From NCBI GenBank assembly GCA_009667805.1, contig CM019069.1, positions 52,574,422-52,638,421 of the forward strand: a stretch of DNA of 64,000 nt, in the 5' to 3' direction. Both the position numbers and the translations under genes were made by a program. The DNA comes from Leptobrachium leishanense (taxonomy: Eukaryota > Chordata > Amphibia > Anura > Megophryidae). Under the pieces are notes generated by a model. That model was not told where the DNA came from. It saw only the letters and a program-made list of their open reading frames with translations, and did no database searches. Of the stretch, positions 34,966 through 47,529 are shown one piece after another; position 1 is the first letter of the stretch; every line of letters begins with the position of its first letter.

Positions 34966-36077
34966 TTTCTTCAATGTATGAGCTGCAGTTGGATTTGTTG
35001 GAGGGAGAGGAAAATGCTGCCTTTTCTTATTCATCTGTTGTATTTGAAGAAATCTAGCTTGTTAAATGTAACCATGTTGACATTAAACTGTTCTAAAGAG
35101 CTGACACTTCATTATGTAAAGTCAATTTCCTGCAGAGTCTTGCAAAGGTAATTGAAGGGTGTGTGGTGGCTGCACCTTCTTTCTTTCTTTCTGTCCGTAC
35201 TTTTTCATGTCTCCTTTTTATCATATCGCCTTTTTACTTTATTCTCTTGCTTTCTCATCTCATTTTCTGTTTCATTCTCTCAGTGTCTCCCTCGTTCTAT
35301 TTTTCATCACCTTTGTACAGAGTGGAAAACCCTACCTTACATGCTCTTATCAATGGTAAAGTACTGTTTAAGTGTAATATTATTGGTGTTGGTTTTATAT
35401 ATTGGCAATAAACTTGCAAACACCAGGGATAAAACCGGTTGCAAAAAAGTTGGACTGGCCCAAAACCGTTCGAATTGCGATTATAATAGAGCTAGGGAGC
35501 TCTTGAAAAGCGTGAGTGCATAAGATTTTAGCTACAGTATATGTCAATTTTACATTGTTTGATCTGCACTATTGTATTTTCTATTTCTTTTTTCTTCATT
35601 GGAGGTATTATGCGTATAATTACGTATCTTCATTAGAGGATTCTTCTCCAAGTAACTATCCCTCCATGGAAACGTAAGAATTCTGCCATCTTTTTTACCA
35701 CTTTGAGGTGTTGTGGGGGTCATATGAGTGATTACTAAGGAGCGCTGTTCTTGCATCTGGTCCATATTTTTCAATTATTCTTGTGGTGAGGGAAAACACC
35801 ATTACTGCTTGAACGTGTAGCGATCCGTTTCAATATCTAAAGCGCCTTCTTTTTCATCCTGTTTTCTGCTTTTGAGTGCAAAAAAGTTAAAACAATAACC
35901 TGCAACTTAATTTCTCGTGAAGTTTGGATGCAAGTCCCACTTTCGTAAGTACATAATCTATAGGTACCTGTATGCCTTTGTTATTGTAACATTTATAAAC
36001 TTAAGTCTAGGAGTTTATTTTAATTTTCCAGTTTTATTGAAAGTATCAACCCCATAGGTATTCGAGTACCCCTCTTA
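34966..36077. other. Intergenic stretch, nothing recognised
   Basis: AT-rich and pyrimidine-rich (35170-35300). Frames of up to 123 residues here are hydrophobic strings of Phe, Ser and Leu read from T-rich DNA and show no family motif. Confidence 0.4.
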
Positions 36078-36495
36078 GGCTAGGGTCAGACGAACGCAGT
36101 GCGAACGCGCGTGCAGCCGCACTTAATCACGGCCGTAGTAGCAGCAAATGACGGGCAATATACGAACTATGGCCGCACGAAAGTGCGGCCGCACAACGCA
36201 AGCGGCAAACAAACGCATTTTTTTGAGAACGTGATACCGCTATTACGAACGTACAGAGTGCGCTGCGTCCGCTAGCGGCATGTGTGTGTGATTAGGAGAC
36301 GTCAGACGCTGCCAATGTCCGGCCTACATAATGTCCAGACGCAAAAAAGGGTTTTATTGATGATCCGAACAAAATCACGGATGAAAATGCGCATCGTATG
36401 ACCGCCATCGCATAGTCCGTGAAAAAATACGTCCATTAATTCGAACGCACTTTTTCACGGACGACGCAAAAAAATGCGTTCGTCTGACCCTAGCC
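36078..36495. mobile_element. GGCTAGGGTCAGACG-family element, complete copy 1
   Basis: Inverted ends GGCTAGGGTCAGACGAACGC (right end on the complement), 418 bases, flanked by TTA and TCA. The interior is CpG-rich with ATGACGGGCAA, GTACAGAGTGCGCTGCGTCC and GTGAAAAAATACGTCCATTA. No coding frame. Confidence 0.92.
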
Positions 36496-37569
36496 TCATT
36501 CGTCTAGCACTACAGTAACACTGTATACATAGCCTTGTGTGTAAACTATACAAATGTATTCCAATAATGAAATAAACATAGATAATTTGCATTGTACTCC
36601 AGATAAAACACATATGTTTAATTCATTGCTGTTTAATTTACACAATGTAAGTAAAATGTTCAAAAAGTCAAATTATTTAAAGATGTAGTCACTTAAACTT
36701 TTCCAAAAGTGGGGAGAAAAAACTTAATGAGGCCGTTCGTTAAATAGATGTCTCAGAATCGATTATGTAAACATTTTTTTATCAGACAGATGTGAAAGTG
36801 TTAACAGATGTGCATTGCAGATGTAATGACGTTAATCTCTGAAATTCAAATTGCATTTACAGAACTATTGTAAAAAAAGAAAAGGGGGGGGTAGATAGAA
36901 ACCAAAGCAATAACAAATGTCCAAGGCTTAAGAAATCTGGGGAAATATACACACAAAGACCTTCTGTGAGTATCAACACGGTGTGGGATACAGTTGAATA
37001 TAGTTTGTTTTTGTTAAAAAGGTTGGTAATGGCTTTTTAACACTCCTTCTTAATGTTCCTTGGGAACACAAGTCCTTCTGCAAGCTCAGAATTTCAGGAA
37101 GCAATAAAGCCTGGATTCCTGGATCTTTATTAAATGCATTTTAGTGTTTGACAATATGATATAATGTATTATTGCTATACGTCTTACACCCAACTGATAC
37201 GACTAAGGTTATTTTAATTTCAACCTATCACATACTTGTTACGACTCTTGGCATGGAATTAAAAAATACCAAGACCGTATTTTGTTGTTTTTCCTCCTTT
37301 TACCCCATGTATATTTGAAGGAAAAAACAGGATATTAATGAATGAAAGAAAAAGATTATAGAATACACTAAAAGTAAACCTAATCGCATTCAGCAGATGG
37401 AGCATCAATTTATTTTTATTTTTTTCTGGAAGATCCGGGCCCCCATGCATGTCAGATTTTGTATTCTTCCAAAATACAGAATGTTGGAGAACACAATGTA
37501 TGAGTGGAAAGAGACGGCGACAGGAGAGCAGCTATTCACAAATTGGGAGCGCTGTGTAGGGTTTCTCCA
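36496..37569. other. Intergenic stretch, nothing recognised
   Basis: AT-rich with a G tract near 36885; no element termini or exon seen. Confidence 0.4.
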
Positions 37570-38230
37570 CGGACATTATGCGCAGAGTCACCATGAGTAA
37601 CGTGGGTGATCCCTGTCTAAGTGCAGAATGCTCCCCTCGCCGTCCGTATCTTGCAGAACTACTGATTCTGGCCCAAAACCCAGTGAAACACAGGAGATCC
37701 TTGCAGGTTGAAAACCAAACCGAGACTGAGTTTATTTACATTTTACAACTGGTTAAAACACAAACACAAACACATACAGGGGGAGGTACAGAAACAATGG
37801 AAACACGCCCAGCATTGAAACAAAGGGATAGAAGTGGCACAGCAATCCGGTTTAAGCTCGTTGCTGGGGAGAGGCATGATGGAAGCATGTGAAAACAAAG
37901 GAAAAGAACAGCGCACCATATCTAGTTACAGTTATGCCACAGGAGACTTTACAATAAATACATAAGGGAATATTAATATAACACAGACATCAGGGAATAG
38001 GGCACAGAAAACACAAACACCCTGCATCTACAATTGTAGATACAGGGTGACTTTATCAAAAGAAAGGGAGGAAAACCATATGAAACATCAGGCCTGCACC
38101 TTTCAAATACTTTTATAGGCCCATGTACTTCAAGTCCAAAGTGACGCACGACACAGCATGACACCAAGCATCATGTCTTATACACTGGGGTTTCCCTGAA
38201 GCTCCCCGTGTGTGTCGCAGTTTTACCAAG
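37570..38230. mobile_element. Family E repeat, copy without the Tc1 insertion
   Basis: Shares ordered words with 7233-7480 and 9058-9090: AGCATGTGAAAACAAAGGA, GCCACAGGAGACTTTACAAT, AAATACATAAGGGA, then AACACAGAC. At 37956-37965 it keeps the uninterrupted site where the Tc1 element at 7481 landed in the other copy. The family type is unknown to me, and the edges are approximate. Confidence 0.5.
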
Positions 38231-38403
38231 CCGCAGCGACCATCCGGAGCACCCCTAATTACTAAAATCTGGAAGGCTCCGAAACTTCAAGTTTACAGTC
38301 TTTCAGATTTTATAATTCTGGATAAGGAGTGCTCAACCTGTAGAATGATCATTTTTGTTGTCTTCATTCCCAATAATGTAGAAAAGATATTACTGAAAGA
38401 TAT

Positions 38404-38466
38404 GTCTGAGATAGCTCAGTGGTTAGTGCTCCACCCACAAAGTTACAAATTCTTGAATTGATTTCC
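38404..38466 (+). repeat. tRNA-like SINE head, degenerate
   Basis: TCTGAGATAGCTCAGTGGTTAG contains an A box (TAGCTCAGTGG) as in tRNA-derived SINEs. About 32 bases later ATTCTTGAATTGATTTCC stands where a B box (GGTTCAAATCC) is expected but is degraded. The acceptor stem does not close, so it is not a functional tRNA gene. Confidence 0.5.
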
Positions 38467-39341
38467 ACAAAGTTGGCCTTCTATATTATCAATGACATTT
38501 GTGCCATGAATAAATGTAATAAGGTAAGACATTAAATAATAATAAAGGGATGTTGTAGAAAACAGTTAAATTAAAAGATCACTATGAGCATAGTGTCTCC
38601 TTTTTGTTGTCTGTGGGAGCTGAGACAACCTTCTAAAGCAGAGGGGTTTTTTCTGTCCAAAAGGCTGTCAATCAGCTCATGCTGGAACAAACTTCCGAGA
38701 GTTCATTTCACACTGCTCAGAAGACATTTACATTGAGATTATATTGGCTGTGCACTCGGCCGAAATGCAAAGAAGTGGACGCTGTATTTCTGAAAGAGAA
38801 GAGGGGAGACCCTGGTACTGGAAAGCGGGTGAATTCTTACAGATACTTTAAGCTAAAAGGGCAAGGGGGACCAGGGTGGGGGTCATTACTTAACCCCACT
38901 TTCTACTTCTCAGCTTAGAGTATGCCTAAATTTATTTATTCCCCTTACCATGTTTATCAAGTTTATACACTAACCTTTTAATTTATGAGATTATTCACTA
39001 AAGGGTTAATTTGAATGAGGACTGCTTACATTTTTTAAGGAAAAAGAGATGGTTTGGGAAAAATTTTAAATCCGTTTATTTCAGTGTGACTATTAGTGCT
39101 TAAAATGTGTAGATATCTTTAAATTCTTTGCGTATTCATTACATGTTGAGTACCCACTCTAGTTTTGTCACTCGTTTGGAATTGTAGTATAATAATAATC
39201 TAACAAAGGATCAGTTCCAAAGCTCCACATGGAGAACGTTTAAAGGTTAAAAGACAACGATATAGACTTCTACTTGTAAGCATGCAATAGACAGCGTGAA
39301 AGTCAACAATATGTGTCTGCTCAGCATGTTTTACAGAACAC
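38467..39341. other. Intergenic stretch, nothing recognised
   Basis: No termini, exon or RNA gene seen. Confidence 0.4.
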
Positions 39342-39527
39342 AGAGAGGAAAAGGACATTCAGGATCAACCGTGAAGGCGCTTCATTACACGGATCCCATC
39401 TCAAGGTTTCGGCTCGGTATGAGCCTTTTTCAAGACTTGATAAAGGCTCATGCCTGAGACGAAATGTTGTGATTTCATCCATGTAATAAAGCTCCCTCAT
39501 GGTTCATACGGAGTCTGGTCCTCTCTT
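39342..39527. repeat. Imperfect palindromic element
   Basis: The left arm (AGAGGAAAAGGAC to GGTATGAGCCTTTTT) and the right arm (AAAGGCTCATGCC to GTCTGGTCCTCT) are inverted copies of about 85 bases with mismatches. It contains GAGACGAAATGTTG and TGTAATAAAGC. A short related-looking GAGACGCGTTTCAGCC..GGGCCTTCTTCAG motif lies at 39771-39812. Confidence 0.8.
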
Positions 39528-41026
39528 ATTTTTTTCCCTCTATGTGATATGGGGTTTTGAGCCACACCAGTCTGTGCGACACGTGATCTGGATCCTTCAG
39601 TAGGTAAGTGCTGTACCCTCTCTATGCTTTGGATTCTCCATCTTATGTAATTTAGTTTTAAAGTTAAGCTGAAGTGTTACTAATATAACATTCAATATTT
39701 ATTAATAAGCCGTATATATTCTATTTCAAATGTGCAGATATTGAATAAATAAAAAAAATATGTAAAATACTGAGACGCGTTTCAGCCTAGAGGGGCCTTC
39801 TTCAGTCCGTATATAAATTGTCCATCAATATGGATAAATGTGGAGATTTGGGTTCAAGATTAATTTGGCCAGAGGTGTTGATACCTAGAGCCGGGATTGA
39901 TATGGCTCCACATAATGTGAGTTTCTCTCCTGGCGCTTGAATAACTGAACAGATTTTCACTTTCGATCTTTCATTTTGCACCGTTGTCTCTATATGTTGT
40001 TTCTGTTTTTATTTTTGCGAGACATTAAGAAAACGGAAGATCTAACCAACACCGATTGCATAGAAGTTTTTATTTGTTCTCGAGGACACCTGGGTAGTTT
40101 ATGCAGTTGCATGTGCGATCTCAAAGAGTTATCACTAATCCTTCACATAGATAGATCGATATATATCATTTAGTGTTTGGGCCGTATGGAATATCTGTGT
40201 GTGTTTCACTGCTAATTTACACAGATGAATGCAATAATCCTATCCTTTCACTCAACACTGAGTAACTTGTGTTCTTACACACATTATCTACACATAACCA
40301 ATTCCTATACGGTAATATTTATATAGTACGCACTTACAATCCCCAGATTGTTTTATCTGCAACCGTTAACCCTAAACATGCATAACTCAATTTATAACAC
40401 CTGTGTCAATAGTGTCTGATAAAAACACTGGTGAAATTGAGATTGTGGAAAGCTGACATGTTACTGTTTGTCTTGCTTTCTTCAGTGGATAACTTGCAGT
40501 CTTGATTGATGGCGATCATTTACAAAAAATATATATATATTTTCTTAAGAATTAAGGAGTGGACACACCTTCAAGGCAATAGCCTTCAATGGCACAATTA
40601 ACCCCTTGCAGTGGGTTTCCTTAAGGAAATGGGCTTTAGAAAGAAGAATGTTAAAGTCTGACCACTTAGTTTATGACCTGCTGCAACACGCGTTGCTTTC
40701 TAAGAAAACGGTTTCCCACTTTTTTTCCCCTCTCCTTGTTTCTCTCTGCTGCGGATTGCCTTTCCCCATGTACAAGAAACTCTGTCACCCCATGATACCT
40801 CGCGCATCGCACACACCTCATTTGCTCCACCGCTGGTATCGGTCAGTGGACCGAATTATTATGCCTCAAGCCGCTAACATAGTGGCTCACTGATAACTGG
40901 GATGGTATTAGGGAGCGGTTATTGGCATGCGCTGCCAAATTTTTCCATTTCTGGCTCCCTATTACAAGCTCAACTGTAACAGGGCCCTTGTGTTTTTTTT
41001 TTTGGTTTTTAGGAATTGAATCCTGC
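39528..41026. other. Intergenic stretch, nothing firm recognised
   Basis: AT-rich. The stretch 40595-40890 is less AT-rich and has a 95-residue frame without a recognisable motif. No other signals. Confidence 0.4.
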
Positions 41027-41030
41027 TTAA

Positions 41031-41504
41031 CCCCTTCACTACCAAGTGATTTTCCAAAAAACCTTTGTCAGAAACCAGTCTTTTGTTTTGTTTTTTAAAA
41101 AATATATATTTTAAATTAATTCTACATGAAGAAATATTTGAGCATATACCCATTGTATTTCTTACTGTAAATAACTTATTTTGGCCAGTAGATGGCGCCA
41201 TCTACTGCCAAATTGAGTTACAGCAGTTTGAGCTGCTGGTCTATTTTCTTCCTCTGCATCGGCTGCTGAGAGCCTGATGAAATGGCATCAGTCGATTTTA
41301 CAGTTTTAGCTCTTTGGACATTATGCCCATAAGGCTAAAACTTTAATTTTGGGCTGCAGAAGATGCCCCCAAACTAAATTTGTTAGCTGTAAACTCATTT
41401 AATTTGCTTTTGGGCTGCAGGTCTCCAGATCGATAAATCTCGATATTGGGGCACCGGATGATGCCTTTGAAGCCCAAGATATCTCAATCTCGGTAGTGAA
41501 GGTG
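41031..41504. mobile_element. piggyBac-type element, CCCCTTCACTACC ends
   Basis: TTAA at 41027-41030 and 41505-41508 flank inverted ends CCCCTTCACTACCAAG and CACCTTCACTACCGAG. The 474-base interior includes the palindrome TAGATGGCGCCATCTA (41190-41205) and no transposase, so it is non-autonomous. Confidence 0.85.
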
Positions 41505-41508
41505 TTAA

Positions 41509-42380
41509 ACATATTGGAAATCTATTAATCTGCAAGACCTCCTTCAGCCCAAAGTCATTGCTATTGCTGATATCTGGCAGTGATCGGTCTTCCAGCTTGT
41601 GAGGATGTGATGGGTTAATCGGCCACGTGTGATTATATCCAGTGTGCAAAAAGCAATCTACTCTTAGCCTCTCTTCAATTCACTTTCATTGCAGACAAAA
41701 TGAATAGGGAATGCTGGCAAACCTATTTCACTGAATTACAGGGATAAAACTAATTTAATTTCACTAAGTGCAGCCCAACTTGTTCACATGCATTTACAAT
41801 AACATTACCCAGCTGCTTCTGCTCCCTTTCACCAGGAAAACATTATGCAGAAACAAGTAAATGAAATTAAACCTGAGAACTGAAACCATGTCCCAATAAT
41901 CCTACTTTAATAAATCTGGATTTACCAATTCTTGTTTTATTTGACAAAAAAAAACAAGCAGTGTACAACGCGAATAGTTTAAGTGACATTTTAAGATATT
42001 GCATTTTAACATTAGGATATATATATTTTTACTCTACTCTTCTATTCTGCAAGTCATTTAATTTGGAGACTTGGTTATAGGTGCTGAAGGAAAAGAAATG
42101 TACATGCTAAGATGCATTATGATAATGTATATGTAATAATTAAATTGGAATTCTAGACTGGAAATGATTCGGTATTATATGGGTAATGTATATGTTGTAC
42201 AGATACCCATATTGCAGATTAACGTCTTGAGACTGCCAAAAGTTTTGCTCATTTAATATGTGTGTCCTTGTGATTAAGGGCAGGGTGGTAGATCACATGT
42301 ATATCAGCAGGCGAGTGGATAACTCCCCTTTTCCCCTATTGGGTTAATTCACAGCTGATGCCTAATTAAGACTGCCCTTA
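41509..42380. other. Intergenic stretch, nothing recognised
   Basis: AT-rich; no exon or element termini seen. Confidence 0.4.
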
Positions 42381-42383
42381 TAA

Positions 42384-42807
42384 GGCTAGGGTCAGACTGA
42401 GGCAGTGCGAACGCGCGTTCTGGCGCACTTAATCACGGCCGCACTAGCAGCAGATGCCGGGCAATGACGGCCAATATACGAAGTACGGTCGCACAAAAGT
42501 CCGGCTGCGCAACGCAAGTGGAAAATGAACGCATTTTTTCGAGAACGTTAAACCACTAGTACTGACGTACAGAGTGCGCTGCGTCCGCAGCGGCGTGTGT
42601 GAGTGAATTGGAGACATCAGACGCTGCTAATGTCCGGCCAACATAACGTCCAGATGCAAGAAGTGTTTTATTGATGATCCGTACAAAATCACGGATGAAA
42701 CTGCGCATAGTATGACCGCTATTGCGTATTCCGTGAAAAAATACGTCCATTCTTCGAACGCACATTTTCACGGACAACGTGAAAAATGCGTTAGTCTGAC
42801 CCTAGCC
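42384..42807. mobile_element. GGCTAGGGTCAGACG-family element, complete copy 2
   Basis: Perfect ends GGCTAGGGTCAGAC and GTCTGACCCTAGCC with a perfect TAA duplication (42381-42383 and 42808-42810), 424 bases. Same internal order as 36078-36495. Confidence 0.94.
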
Positions 42808-42810
42808 TAA

Positions 42811-43532
42811 GAGATGTGGTTCCCTCTGAGAGGTCAGTCTTGGTCCTGGGTGCAGCAGGGAAGGAAGCGCAATCCTGACCATAGAGGGAACGTATATTTG
42901 ATTTTGTTTTCATTGATTGGTAAACGACTTAGCCGCCCAATACTTCAGACAGGAACTCTGAATTGTTTTATTTAGCATCCGCATAAAGGAGTAGGTGTTT
43001 GTTTTATATTTGTTTATTTTCTGTTCATAATGTACTCTGCGAATTCCATGGCGGCACATTAAAAGTGGAAGCACTGATCCCTGCATCCAGTGACTATCAC
43101 ATAGGACATAACTCCAAATATGTGTTAAAATATATCTGAAAAAAATGAGTAATACCCTACAATAATTTTTCAGTCACTCGCTTCCTTGAAGCATGTTGCA
43201 GGGGGGAGTGACAGCTCCGAGCCGAGAGCAGTTCTACAGGATGGCCTTCCGCCCACTTTGTGCAACTGATTGACACTTAGCGTACTGGCTGACCAGTCAG
43301 CATGGCCCCATTGAAGGCCAATACTGCAGCGCTGTGTGACAGCCCACAGCAAGCACCTCCCAAAAGGGGAAAAAATGGCAGCCCCAATGATGGATTGGGT
43401 TAAGTACAACCTGTGATGTGATGTTTCTTGGGAAATCCAACCCCTCATGGAATATTGTAGACAAAGTAGACATGGTCACAAAAGGTGCACTTTAGGGACC
43501 CAACAATTTATTTAAATGTGAGTGTTGGGGTT
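42811..43532. other. Intergenic stretch, nothing recognised
   Basis: Mixed composition. 43180-43450 is GC-richer, with a 92-residue minus-strand frame lacking any known motif. Confidence 0.4.
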
Positions 43533-43535
43533 TAA

Positions 43536-43960
43536 GGCTAGGGTCAGACGAAAGCATTTTTCCCCGCGAACGTCAAAAAGTGCGTCCGAACGCATTGACT
43601 TATTTTTTCACGGTAATGCGCAAAAACGGTCAGACGACGCGCATTTTCGTGCGTGATTTATTACGGATCGTCAGTAAAAAACTTTTTTGCGTCTGGACGT
43701 TATGTAGGCTGGACATTAGCAGAGTCTGACATCTCCTAATCACACACGCCGCTATGCCGCCGCAGCGCACTATGTACGTCAGTACTAGCGGTTCTGTGTT
43801 CTCAAGAAAATGCGTTCAAATTCCACTTGCGTTGCACGGCCGGACTTTTGTGCGGCCGTACTTCGTATATTGGCTGTCATTCCCCTTCATTTGCTGCTAC
43901 TGCGGCCATAATTAAGTGCGCCAGAATGCACGTTAAAAGTGCGCTGGTCTGACCCCAGCC
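43536..43960. mobile_element. GGCTAGGGTCAGACG-family element, complete copy 3, reversed
   Basis: Ends GGCTAGGGTCAGACGAAAGC and GTCTGACCCCAGCC, 425 bases, flanked by TAA and TTA. The internal blocks appear in the opposite order and strand relative to copies 1 and 2, so it is inserted the other way round. Confidence 0.92.
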
Positions 43961-44866
43961 TTACCAGGACCAGAAAGTGACTCAACAATCAACAACCAAC
44001 TTTTGAGAAATGCCGGCGAATAATGGAGTCGCAACACTGGCAAATATCAGCAGTTATGATCACCTTAGTTATTCAATATCGACCATGTTTAAAGGGGCAC
44101 ATATAATTTATTCATGCTGATGGGCAGTGCATGAAAAATGTGATCCCTCAGCATGTAAAATCCATGTGCTACAGGTTAGCAATCAAAGCGGATTCCGAGG
44201 TGACCTGCCTTGATTTCTGTCCTGCAGCATATGAATTATACATGTTGCAGGGCAGCAATTTTCCCTGTGCTACCCTCTGCATGAAATAGCAATATTTGTC
44301 CTTTTAAACTTGGCTGATATGGTCACCCTATGAATATCCCCCTTAGGATCATGAAAAAACCTTTTCAACCAAAAAGTCTATCCTTGTGTTTGCTCTTTCT
44401 ATAAAGTCCCACGTTCATATGCTTTTCATTTATTTTTGACACGTACTTCCCTATGAGGCTTGAAGCTTATTTTTCCCTCCATATTGAGAACTGCGAATCG
44501 GAAGTTTGAGACTAAATTAATGTTTTAATTACTCCCTGGAGTTTTACTTTATTTCTCGTGTAATTTAAATCCCATAAAAGGTTAATCTTTTCAGATTCTG
44601 TCTGCAGTGCTGCCTTCATAAAACGTCTTTAAAGAAGTTAATGAGAAGAAGCAATTAATCTGGACATGAGCACCACACAATATATCATATCAAGGACATT
44701 GCATTGATAAATCCAGAAGATAATAAATCTTCACATCACTGCTCTTTAAACTGCGGAATGCTCTTCTGTTATAAAGTAGCAGGTTTTAAGTTCAGGCTCT
44801 TTATGTCCCTCAAAAACAATATTTTGAAATCTGACATTAGATATCATTTTGGGTCGCAAAAAGCCC
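43961..44866. other. Intergenic stretch, nothing recognised
   Basis: No element termini or exon identified. Confidence 0.4.
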
Positions 44867-45245
44867 TACAGTGGCAAGAAAAAGTATGTGAACCCTTTGG
44901 GATTACATGGAGTTTTGCATGAATTGGTCATAAAATGTGCTCTGATCTTCACCTAAGTCACAACAATTTGAAAAACACAGTCTGCTTGAAATAATACAAC
45001 ATAAACATATGTTTCATGTGTTTATTGAACAGAACATGTTAACATTCACAGTGCAGGGTGGAAAAAGTATGTGAACCCCTAGCCTAATGACTTCTCCAAG
45101 AGCTAACTGGAGCCAGGAGTGAGCCAACCTTGAGTCCAATCAGTGTGATATTATTGGATGTGTTGCTGAAAGCTGTCCTGCCCTTTAAAAACACACACCA
45201 GTTTTGGATTTACTGGTTTCAAGAAGCACTGCCTGATGTGAACCA

Positions 45246-45600
45246 TGCCTCGCAGAAAAGAGCTCTCAGAAGACCTACGATCAAGAATTGTTGACTTGCA
45301 TGAAGCTGGAAACGTTACAAAATTATCTCCAAAAGCCTTGATGGTCATGTCCACGGCAAGACAGACTGTCTACAAATGAAGAAAGTTCAGCACTTTTGCT
45401 ACTCTCCCTAGGCGTGGTCGTCCTGCAAAGATGACTGCTTAATGAGGTAAAGAAGAATCCTAGAGTGTCAGCTAAAGACTTGCAGAAATCTCTGGCACAT
45501 GTTAACATTTTTGTTGACACCCCTACAATAAGGAAAACATTAAACAAGAATGGAGTAAATGGGAGGACACCACAGAGGAAGCCATTGCTGTCAGAATATT
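45246..45600 (+). pseudogene. Tc1 transposase N-terminal half, frame-broken
   Basis: The start ATGCCTCGCAGAAAAGAGC gives [20 protein letters not shown], the expected first helix-turn-helix. Near 45377 a TGA interrupts it. The second DNA-binding part is in other frames ([20 protein letters not shown] at 45465-45560). Confidence 0.85.
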
Positions 45601-46233
45601 GCAGCACGTTTGAAGTTTGCAAAAGAGCACCTGGATGTTCCACAGCACTACTGGCAAAATGTACTGTGGACAGATGAAACCAAAATTGAGTTGTTTGTAA
45701 GAAACACACAACACTATGTGTGTAGAAAAAAAGGCACAGCACACCAACATCAAAACCTCATCCCCGCTGTAAAACACATGGCGGAGGGAGCATCATGGTT
45801 TGGGGCTGCCTCAGGGCCTGGAAGGATTGTTGTCATTGATGGAAAAATGAATTCCAGAGTTTATCAAGACATTTTGCAGGAAAACGTAAGACCATGTGTC
45901 CGCCAACTGAAGCTCCGCAGAGGATGGGTGATGCAACAGGACAATGACCCAAAGTATACAAGTAATTCAACAAAAGAATGGCTTCAACAAAACAAAATCC
46001 GCCTTCTGGAGTGGCCCAGTCAGAGTCCTGACCTCAACCCGATTGAAATGCTGTGGCATGAGCTTAAGAGAGCGATTCACACCAGACATCCCAAGAATAT
46101 TGCTACACTGAAACAGCTGTTTGGAGAGGAGTGGTCCAAAATTACTCCAGATCGTTGTGCAGGTCTGATCTGCAACTACAGGAAACGTTTGGTTGAGGTT
46201 ATTACTGCCAAAGGAGGGTCAACCAGTTATTAA
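45559..46233 (+). pseudogene. Tc1 transposase catalytic half with full DD34E
   Basis: A 224-residue frame holds [30 protein letters not shown] (first Asp), MQQDNDPKYTSN (second Asp), [11 protein letters not shown] (Glu, 34 between) and the natural end [10 protein letters not shown]. Between 45773 and 45815 two compensating frame changes replace the usual HGGGSIMVWGCF with HMAEGASWFGA. A conserved core strand is therefore altered although the frame is open. The N-terminal half is not joined in frame. Confidence 0.9.
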
Positions 46234-46453
46234 GTCCAAAGGTTCACATACTTTTTCCACCCTGCACTGTGAATGTTTACATGTTCTGTTCAATAAACAC
46301 ATGAAAACATATAATGTTTGTGTTGTATTATTTTAAGCAGACTGTGTTTTTCAAATTGTTGTGACTTAGATGAAGATCAGAGCACATTTTATGACCAATT
46401 CATGCAAAACTCCACGTAATCCCAAAGGGTTCACATACTTTTTCTTGCCACTG

Positions 46454-46770
46454 TATATGTGGGGTGCGGAATGAGGGTTCAGCAACTCTGATTATTTCAG
46501 GATCAAAGTAGAATGGCAATGCTCAGCCGGTCAGGGAGATTGTTTGGTCTGTCCATGGAATAGAACCAGCCTTACATGGGCTAAATGGAGAAATCCCTTA
46601 ATCACCCAAGTTGATGTGTGGTCCAAGGTCATTGTGGCCCACTAAGGGCCAAATTACATACTTGGTGCTAACGTTAGCGCTCACCTGCGTTCGTCTGACC
46701 CCAGCCTTAATAGTTTTTTTTTCTTGCTTATAATAAACCATAAAGCACAATGGCATCCTTTTGTGCACGA
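46454..46770. other. Intergenic stretch with a GGCTAGGGTCAGACG-family end
   Basis: At 46676-46707 GCGCTCACCTGCGTTCGTCT followed by GACCCCAGCC and TTA is the right terminus of the family; the rest of that copy is missing. Nothing else is recognised. Confidence 0.6.
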
Positions 46771-47529
46771 AGGGGTTATTCAAGGAGAGCCGAATTGGCA
46801 CCGAATTGCACCGAACGGTGAATTTCCCCGTATGGTCCAGGGCCGTTCGGCTATTCAAAAGGCTGGTAATTCACCAAATATTTTAGCGAATTTCCAGAAA
46901 AATACGGTGCAATTCGGCAGCAATGAAATTCCCCACAGAGAAGTAATGGTTAATCTATTCAGAGAACGCCGAACAGCAGGTTTAATCAGGCGAATCCCCT
47001 AGGTTTCAATATAAAAAAATGCCCCTTTTGTGTCAATTTTTTATTCAACGGTTTCTTTTAATTTGCAGCAAAAAGTTTCTTTAATAAAAAAATTCCATGT
47101 AAAAAATCTGTTATTCTGTAACAAACCTTTATATTCTTATTCATAGGACCTTATATATTATTTCCATGCATTTTCATACATTATTTTAGTTTAAAATGCC
47201 TTTTAAAAGTTGCAGGTTTTTTTTTTTGTTTTAACCCTGTTCGGCGACTGGTCTGCTTTTTCCCGCTGCGTTCGGTAGTTTGAGGATGCGTTCGTAGGTC
47301 GTCGACTGCATTCAGTGGGCTTGCGACTGCGTACGGAGGTTTATCGGATCGGTTTGGTGATTTTTCAGTGTAGTTCTGCAGTTTATCGGCGTCGTTCGCC
47401 GGATTGAGTCGGTGCACTTCGGGGACCCTACGGTAAATGCTAAATTCACCGCAGGGTCACCTATATGAACTTGCCGAAATGCGCCGAATGAAAGAGCACC
47501 GACATTTTGGTGCTCTTTGAATAACCCCT
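46771..47529. mobile_element. CAGGGTTATTC-family element, diverged copy 3
   Basis: Ends AGGGGTTATTCAAGGAGAGC and, on the complement, AGGGGTTATTCAAAGAGCAC. The layout equals copies 1 and 2 (inverted CACCGAA words, AT-rich middle, CGCAGGGTC near 47450), but the interior has diverged. A clear 3-base duplication is not visible. Non-coding. Confidence 0.82.

Larger units (their letters stand above)
44869..46453 (+). mobile_element. Tc1-type transposon, CAGTGGCAAGAAAAAGTATG ends
   Basis: Both ends read CAGTGGCAAGAAAAAGTATG inward with TA at 44867-44868 and 46454-46455. A second inner block (GTGCAGGGTGGAAAAAGTAT) is also inverted-repeated near 45050 and 46250. Length 1585 bases. The transposase is on the plus strand and broken in its N-terminal half. 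Confidence 0.95.

Noticed and set aside
35152..35523. 123-residue frame that looks like a membrane protein
   Set aside because: The hydrophobic run comes from a T- and C-rich stretch; three overlapping frames look equally hydrophobic and no family motif is present.
38404..38475. Functional tRNA gene
   Set aside because: An A-box-like sequence is present, but the B box is degraded and the acceptor arms do not pair.
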